From Desmodus rotundus (lineage: Eukaryota; Chordata; Mammalia; Chiroptera; Phyllostomidae), in the NCBI RefSeq assembly GCF_022682495.2, contig NC_071391.1:110467195-110531194 (forward strand): a DNA stretch of 64,000 bases. The letters run 5' to 3'. Below the pieces are notes generated by a model that saw only the letters and a list, made by a program, of their open reading frames with translations, had not been told where the DNA came from and did no database searches. Every line of letters begins with the position of its first letter. Positions within the stretch are counted from its first letter, which is position 1. Below, piece after piece: positions 57,466 to 64,000 of this stretch. The position numbers were made by a program, and so were the translations under genes.

Positions 57466-60394
57466 GTGGAGCTATAAAAATTAGCACACTGGTAAAATAT
57501 GCATATTTCTGTAACCAATATGAAAATTATTTTGTCAATGTTTAGTAAACTTGAAGAATAGCCACATATAGCTCAGAAAGTTCAATTCTGACTATGTAGC
57601 TTAGGAAATCTCACACAAATTTGCAAAAATAAACACATAAAATAATTTCTAACTATTTTACAAAGATAAGGAAGAACTTGCTAAAGAAACTTGCAAATTA
57701 ATATTACATACTGATTGTGGATTTTCTATTTACTTGTCTATTTTTTAAATAAAGGCACACATGATATTTGATAATCACAATATAGTTATCACCATTCAAA
57801 AATTATTGAGCATTTCATGTATATTTTATTATTTTTATATAACACTGGAGTATAAATTAGTTAATATAGTATATTAGTATAAATTAAGCAAATGTTTGAC
57901 TTGTTAAATAATGTTAAAATTAATAACTAATGTTTTATTAAAGATATTAGTTGAGCCACAGTAAGTACTGCAAAATTATAATACACTAGCGTAGTCAAAC
58001 AACAAGGCTACAAACTAGTTTCTGGACGATAGAAACTCATCAAAATCATTTTGAAAGATTTGGGAGCAAAAGTGAACAAAATGAAATATGTTTTATAATC
58101 CAGAATAAGGGCCAATTTTGTCAATTTTCTTATTTAATTTAGTTGAGATTTGTTTTGAAGCTTGTAAATAATGAATTAGATGGAAAAGCAGAATATCTTA
58201 ATTCATATTTGGCTTTTGTATTCTCTGTCAAGTAAAATGACCACTGGACTAAAACAGAAGTACAAGCACAAATATCAGAGGCAGTTTTCCAAGATGATGT
58301 TCGTAATGGATAAAGGTATTTTATGTGAGTAACTAGCTGTTTGAATCACTACAAGTTCCCCAAAGGACAAATTTGACACTAAAGTGAAAAACTACTAAGC
58401 AAGATCTCTGAAGAGCCATTGGTAAGGATTGAGTTATTATTGAAAATAGGGGAATAATATCTGTAATATTGGAAAATATATTAATCTTTATAATGGAAAC
58501 TAAAATAGAGTAAAAAAAGCTGTTGACTAGCTCAGTGTTGATCCTGGGTAACATTCTATAATCAAGGATCATTAAAGTCAGCTGGGGTTCTCTGGAGCTG
58601 ATAGTATCACGTTAAGCTCATTCATTTCTTTGAGAAATATAATAGATGAGCAGACGATTGGAAAACCAGGTAGACATAGGCATCAGTCCATAAGGCATTT
58701 GATAATACTTCTTTTGAGGCACACATGAAGCTCTAAGGGAACCAAAGATGAGCTGGACACCATTTTATTGGATTTGATATCAATCAAACAATTTTGCCTA
58801 AATGTAAGTGGGATTTTGTTCGTTAGACTGGGTGATTTCTAGTGATTTCCTTAGGATGTTACATAAAGATTGTTCTCCATAATCTACTTTTACAGCATGT
58901 TGTTAACAATAAACTTGTATTTTTAATTAAAATTACAGATGATATCCAGCAAGTTTGGTATCTAAATTGGTATATGATTTGAGTAATGTATTTAGAATAA
59001 TTATGGGTCTCAAAATTATGTAAAATGATCATACCATCTAACTGAACAATGAAATTTCACAATGCAAGTGCTAAAAATAGAGGTAGGTAAGGCAGGGTAC
59101 ACCTCAGTATAACTATTTTTCTAATAGTCACATATGGATGAAAAATATCCCCCTGATAACAGAATGAAAGAATAGAATGTTTGAGTAAAAAAAAGACATT
59201 TTCTCCTTTATAAGATATGTGTTTTTCTTATGATCGACATATTTCAAAATAATCAAATGAGGACAACACAACACTGAATACAGATTTCAGAAAAGGGTAA
59301 AGCATGAAGTTACAGATGTGTTTGGAAACCAAAAATATTTCTCTTGCACTGGTTCATCACAGTGAAATCAAGGATAGTCAAATGCTTAAGATCATAAAAA
59401 TGCATGAATATTTTCTGTTCATTAAAAGCAAACTGAAAGAGAAAATAGTTTCAAGATAATTGAAAGTAACTTGATATGTTCTTAAATATAAGAAGGGGTG
59501 CTACTAGAGAAAGTCTTACATAGAAAAAGAAATCTATTTCCTTTCTAGATCAGTAACAAGAATAAAGAAGATATCTAATTGTGTTTAGCAGCTACTTTAT
59601 TTCATGTACTTTAAGTGTTTTATATACTTTTTTGTTATTTATTTCTCAGAACTACTTTATTTTTCTGATTAAGAAAGTGAAAAGAAAATTAATTATATTA
59701 CTTCCTCAAGTGCATATGATTTTTAAAGAGCAGAGGTTACCTTTGAATTTGGGCCTAAGTTCTCCTGTGGACTGCCGTGAGCTAGAACCCGATTCAGATT
59801 GCTCTTCACTAAGCAAAAGATTCCTCTCCTTCTCCCCATGACATATACATTGTATGGAGGATGTAGAATCGATCGAGGAGATTTGGTCAGCTTTGCCTTT
59901 TTTACTCCTCAGCTTGGCATCTAACCCCTATAGGAATCATGCCTAGCCATATGATTGAAATAGAACTTATAAAGAGGCTCATACTGTTCCTCTAAAAGGG
60001 AAGAATTCAGATCAATAACTTAAATAATGTTCTCACTTATATCACTTTGATCTCCTCGCAATCCTGGGAGACAGGTTGTGCTTTACTACATAAAAGAATC
60101 ATACTATATTGTTTTGTGAGGGTTCGACAAATGAGTTACAGAATTTGAAATAGAACTTAGTTCTTCTTTAAAAAAATGGTCACTTGTCTTTCCACTTTTA
60201 TAAAAGGCAATTACATAAATTTATATATAATCTATTTTTATAGCATGTTTATGGATTAATTTTACCATCTATTAAAGAAACAAGAAAACAAAAATGAAGC
60301 AGTTTTTGAAACAATAAAGCCTAGTTTTGTTCTCAACATAACTGCCACCTGGTATACTTCAATCTGGTATCCCAGTTTATTTGAAAAATAATGT
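57466..60394. other. AT-rich stretch, largely unassigned
   Basis: No repeat landmarks recognised, and the frames at 58333-58572 and 59581-59841 are unsupported. Confidence 0.45.
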
Positions 60395-61084
60395 TTTTCT
60401 TTTTAAAAATTTTTATTGAATTTATCCAGGTGATATTGGTTAATACACTTACATAGGTTTGAGGTATGCGATTCTGTAATACGTCATGTGTATGTGTGTT
60501 CACCACCAAAGGCAAGTCTCCTTCCATCACCATTTATCTTCCTTTACCTTCTCCTACCTGCCCTCACCCCTCTTTTCCTCTGGTAATCACCGTATTGTTC
60601 TCTGTGTCTGTTAGTGGGGTTTTTTGTTTGTTTTTGTTTAATCCCTCAACTCTTTTATCTAGCTACCCAAATCCTATCCCTCTAATAGCTGTACGTCTGT
60701 TTTCTGTATTTATTAATCTGTTTCTATTTTGATTGTTTATTTTGATCATTAGATTCCACATGTAAGTGAAATCATATGGTATTTGTCTTTCTCTGACTGG
60801 CTTATTTTGCTTAGCATAATACTCTCCAGGTCTACTCTACATTGTTATAAAAGTTAAGATTTCCTTCATTTTCTGGTAGAGTCGTATGCCATTATGTAAA
60901 TGTATCACAACTTTTTCATCCACTCATCTACTGATAGACATTTGGGCTGCTTTCAATTTTTAGCTATTGTAAATAATAATGCAGTGATCATAGAGTTCAT
61001 ATTTTCTTTCAAATCACTGTTTCGGGTTTCTCCAGATATGTTCCCAGAAGTAGAATCTGTGGGTCAAAAGGCAGTTCCAATTCT

Positions 61085-61307
61085 TTATTTTTATTTTATT
61101 TTATTTTTAGGGAGAGAGTGGAAGGGAGGGAGAAAGAGAGGGAGAGAAACTTTGCTGTGAGAGAGAAATGATTATCGCTGCCTCCCACATGCGCCCTGAC
61201 CAGGGACTGAACTCACAACCCAGGCACATGCCATGACCACCAATTGAACCGGTGATCTTTTAACCTGTGAGAAGACACTCAACCAACAAAGCCACACTGA
61301 TCAAGGC
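61085..61307 (-). mobile_element. VES-type SINE inserted in L1, reverse
   Basis: Inverted tail (TTTATTTTATTTTATTTTTA), purine body, 'cacatgcgccctgaccaggg', an inverted B box near 'gaaccggtgatc' and an inverted A-box region 'ctcaaccaacaaagcc'. A ~13-bp duplication with two mismatches (61066-61078, 61308-61320) brackets it. The L1 resumes on both sides. Confidence 0.9.
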
Positions 61308-61727
61308 AAAAAGCAGTTCTATTTATTTTTTTTGAGATAAGTCCATACCGTTTTCCACAGTGGCTGCACCAGTCTGCATTCCCACCAACAGTGCACAAGG
61401 GTTCCCCTTTCTCCACATCCTCACCAGCACTTGTTGTTTGCTGATTTATTGATGATAGCCATTCTGACAGGTGTAAGGTGATATCTCATTGTAGTTTTAA
61501 TTTGCATTTCCCTGATGATTAGTGATGTTGAGCATCTTTTCACATGCCTATTAGTCATCTGTATGTCCTCTTTGGAGAAGTGTCTATTATGGTCCTTTTA
61601 CTATTTTTTTATGACAGTTTTACTTCTTCCTTTCTAATTTGGATGGCTGTTATTTCTTTTTCTTGTCTGATGGCTGTGGCTAGGAATAAAAGTGGTGAAA
61701 GTAGATATCCCTGTGTTGTTCCCAATC

Positions 61728-63560
61728 TTAAGGGAAATGCTTGTTGTTTTTAACCATTGTGTATGATGTTGGCTGTGGGTTTTGCCACATATGGTCTTCA
61801 TTACATTGAGGTATGTTTCCTCTATTCCCACTTGACTGAGAATTCATTATAAATGGGTGCTGAATTTTATGAAGTCGTTTTTTTCTGAATTTATTGATGA
61901 TTATGTGATTTTTATCCTTTATTTTATGCAGTGTATCACTTTTATTGCTTTTTAGATATTGTACCAAACTTGCATTTCCAGAATAAATCCCCCGTGACCA
62001 CGGTGTCTAGTCCTTTTAATGTATTGCTGAATCCAGTTGCTAATATTTTGATGAGGGTTTTAGCATCTACGTTCATCAGGGATATTGGCCTATAATTTTC
62101 TTTCTTTGTATTGTCCTTAACTGGTTATGGAATTAAGATATTGCTGTTCTCATAAAATGATTTTAGAAGTCCCTTTCCTCTTTAACTTTTTTGTAAGTTT
62201 GAAAAAAATAGATGCTTTTTTAACATTTGGTAAAACTCACCTGTGAAGTCACCCATCCAGCCCAGGACTTTTGTTTGCTGGGAGTTTTTTCATTACTGCT
62301 TGAATTTTGTTAGCTGTAATTGGTCTATTCTGATTTTCTGATTCTTCCTAATTCAGTTTTGAAAGATTGTATACTTCTAGAAATTTATCTATTTAATCTA
62401 GATTCTTCAATTCATTGGCATATAATGTTTGTAATATTTTCTTACAATTCTTTGCATTTCTGTGGTGTCAGTTGTTATATATCTTCCATTTGTGATTTTA
62501 TTTCTTTGGGTCTTCTCCCTTTTTTTCTTGATGAGTCCAGTAAAAGATATTCAATCTTGTTTATCTTTTCAAAGAACGAGCTTATGATTATTTGTATTGG
62601 TTTTTTAGACTATGTTTCATTTACTTCTGCTCCGATCTTTATTATTTCCTTTTTTCTAATTTTGTTTCTATTTTTGTTGGGCTTTGTTTCTATTTTTTTC
62701 TAGTACCTTTAAGTCAAAAGTTAGATTGTTTACTTGAGATTTTTCTTGTTTCTTGAGGTAGGCCTCTAAGGGTCTGAAAAGCATAGGACTGCTTTTGCTT
62801 GCCCCATAATTCTTGGGTTGTTGTGTTTTCATTTTCATTTGTTTCAAGGTGTCTTTTGATTTCTTCCTTGATCCTGCTGAATGTTAACACATTCATCATT
62901 TAGTAATATGTTATTTAGCTTCCATAACTTTACGTGTTGTTTTTACATTTTTTCGTGATTGATTTCTAGTTTCATAGCATTATGATCAGAAAGGATGCTT
63001 CATATGATTTCAATATTCTTAATTTTATTGAGACTTGGATTATGTCCTAACATGTAGTCTATCCTGGAAAATGTTCCATGTGCACTTGAAAAGAATGTAC
63101 TCATATATTCTGCTGCTTTGGAATGAAATGCTCTGAAGATATCAATTAAACCCATCTGATCAGTGTATCTTTTAATGCCACTGCTTTCTTGTTGATTGTC
63201 CGTCTGGAGGATCTACCCATAGATCTCAGTGAGGTATTAAAATCTCATACTATGACTGTATTACTTTCAATGTCTCCCTTTATTTCCATCAATATTTGCT
63301 TTACATATTTAAGTGCTCCTATGTTGGGTGCATAAATGTTTATGCGGGTTTCACTCTCTTGTAGGATCACTCCTTTTATCATTATATTGTGTCCTTTTTT
63401 GGCTCTTACCAGAGACTTTGTTTTGAAGTCTCTTTTGTCAGGAATAAGTATTGCTACCTCAGCATTTTAAAATTTCCATTTAAATGAAATATCTTTTCAT
63501 CCTTTTACTTGTAATCTGTATATCTTTAGTTTTAGGTGGGTCTCTTGTAGAAGGCATATA
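61728..63560 (-). pseudogene. L1 ORF2 remnant (RT and endonuclease)
   Basis: Decayed ORF2 with numerous stops. The segment DKNHIII followed by KIQHPF marks the RT domain, but a frameshift replaces the usual DAEKAF catalytic segment. Endonuclease landmarks lie towards 63200-63560. The element is missing roughly 1.5-2 kb of ORF2, judged from the gap in known landmarks. Confidence 0.7.
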
Positions 63561-63775
63561 TATGAGTCTTCTTTGTTTATCTGTTCAGCTACCATGTGTG
63601 TTTTGATTGGAGCATTTAAACAATTTACTTTTGAAGTGATATTGATAGGTACATATATATGTATTGCTATTTTATCCTTTTAAGTATGTCCTTTTCATTT
63701 ACCTTCTTCTTCCTCCTCTTCAGAAACCCTTTAACATTTCCTGAAATATTGGTATGATGGGAACAATCTCTTTCA

Positions 63776-63848
63776 GTTCCTTCCTCCCTTCCCTTCTTCC
63801 TTCCTTTTCTTTTCTTTTCTTTTCTTTTCTTTTCTTTCTTTTTTTTAG
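63776..63848. repeat. (TTTTC)n pyrimidine microsatellite
   Basis: A TTCC-rich start passes into about seven TTTTC units and a T run. It lies inside the ORF1 C-terminal region of the L1, so it arose after insertion. Confidence 0.9.
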
Positions 63849-64000
63849 ACTTGGAATCTGTTTATTTCTCCTTCAATTTTAAATGGTAGCCTTGCTATCA
63901 CTTGGAATATTTCATGCCAATCCTTTCTGGTCTGAAAGGTTTCTATTGAGAAATCAGATGACAGTTTTATGGGAGCTCCGTTGTAGGTAACTACCTGCTT

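Larger units (their letters stand above)
60395..64000 (-). mobile_element. L1 LINE, reverse, internally deleted, runs off window
   Basis: From the left: inverted 3'UTR ('atttttattgaatttatccaggtgatattggtt'), distal ORF2, a SINE insertion at 61085-61307, more ORF2 to ~61600, an abrupt jump to the RT region from ~61605, the endonuclease near 63200-63560, and the ORF1 C-terminal region at 63715-64000. RT remnants include KDKNHIII and KIQHPF in a frame at 61728-61967. The catalytic FADD region falls at the deletion. Many forward frames here are antisense shadows. Confidence 0.88.

Noticed and set aside
62320..62703. 127-codon forward frame
   Set aside because: It is antisense to decayed L1 ORF2; its hydrophobic look comes from T-rich antisense sequence.

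Overview
The window looks like repeat-dense, AT-rich, non-coding DNA from a mammal, almost certainly a bat. The best evidence is eight copies or part copies of a tRNA-derived SINE of the bat VES type: Pol III A and B boxes, a pyrimidine-rich body, an A-rich tail, and target-site duplications at several copies. Deep mammalian repeats (MIR, L2, MER5, MER20, MLT1-like LTR) confirm a placental genome. I found no credible protein-coding exon, tRNA, rRNA or other RNA gene. Every long open frame either lies in a transposable element or is a short chance frame. The stretch is best read as intergenic or deep intronic.

Layout. 1-4.5 kb: SINEs, a MIR, two copies of an old dispersed repeat and the 3' end of an L1. 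4.5-6.5 kb: an LTR split by an ORF1-only LINE. 7.3-11.9 kb: a decayed reverse-strand L1 with 5'UTR, ORF1 and most of ORF2, carrying a small TA-flanked MITE. 12-15.7 kb: AT-rich, no repeat recognised. 15.7-17 kb: a second copy of the split LTR, next to a primer-binding site that matches tRNA-Leu, then a compact CpG-rich pocket. 18.4-19.5 kb: a hAT-Charlie element interrupted by an MLT1-type LTR. 20.3-21 kb: an internally deleted mariner. 21.5-22.2 kb: an L1 3' fragment containing a SINE. 26.3-27.3 kb: a mariner remnant and a MITE side by side. 27.5-31.1 kb: a run of MER5 and MER20 elements, one split by a second ORF1-only LINE. 31-41 kb: mostly single copy, with one MITE and one ERVL-like LTR. 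41.4-42.9 kb: three SINEs in opposed orientation and a purine-pyrimidine microsatellite. 43-48.3 kb: MIRs, a possible LTR and an L2. 50.1-52.1 and 53.1-55.7 kb: two more ORF1-only LINEs. 57 kb: an L1 3' end. 60.4 kb to the window end: a reverse-strand L1 with an internal ORF2 deletion and a SINE.

The most coherent system is the set of four LINE copies that keep a 5' end, an L1-type ORF1 and a roughly 390-450 bp 3'UTR with an A-rich tail, but no ORF2. This matches the HAL1 (half-L1) architecture. Two length classes are present. Three copies have target-site duplications at exactly the predicted ends, so the lack of ORF2 belongs to the mobilised unit and is not later decay. They presumably moved using reverse transcriptase supplied in trans by full L1s, such as the ancestors of the two decayed L1s here. 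All ORF1 copies in the window are broken.

Family names come from remembered consensus features, not a database search, so subfamily labels are provisional.
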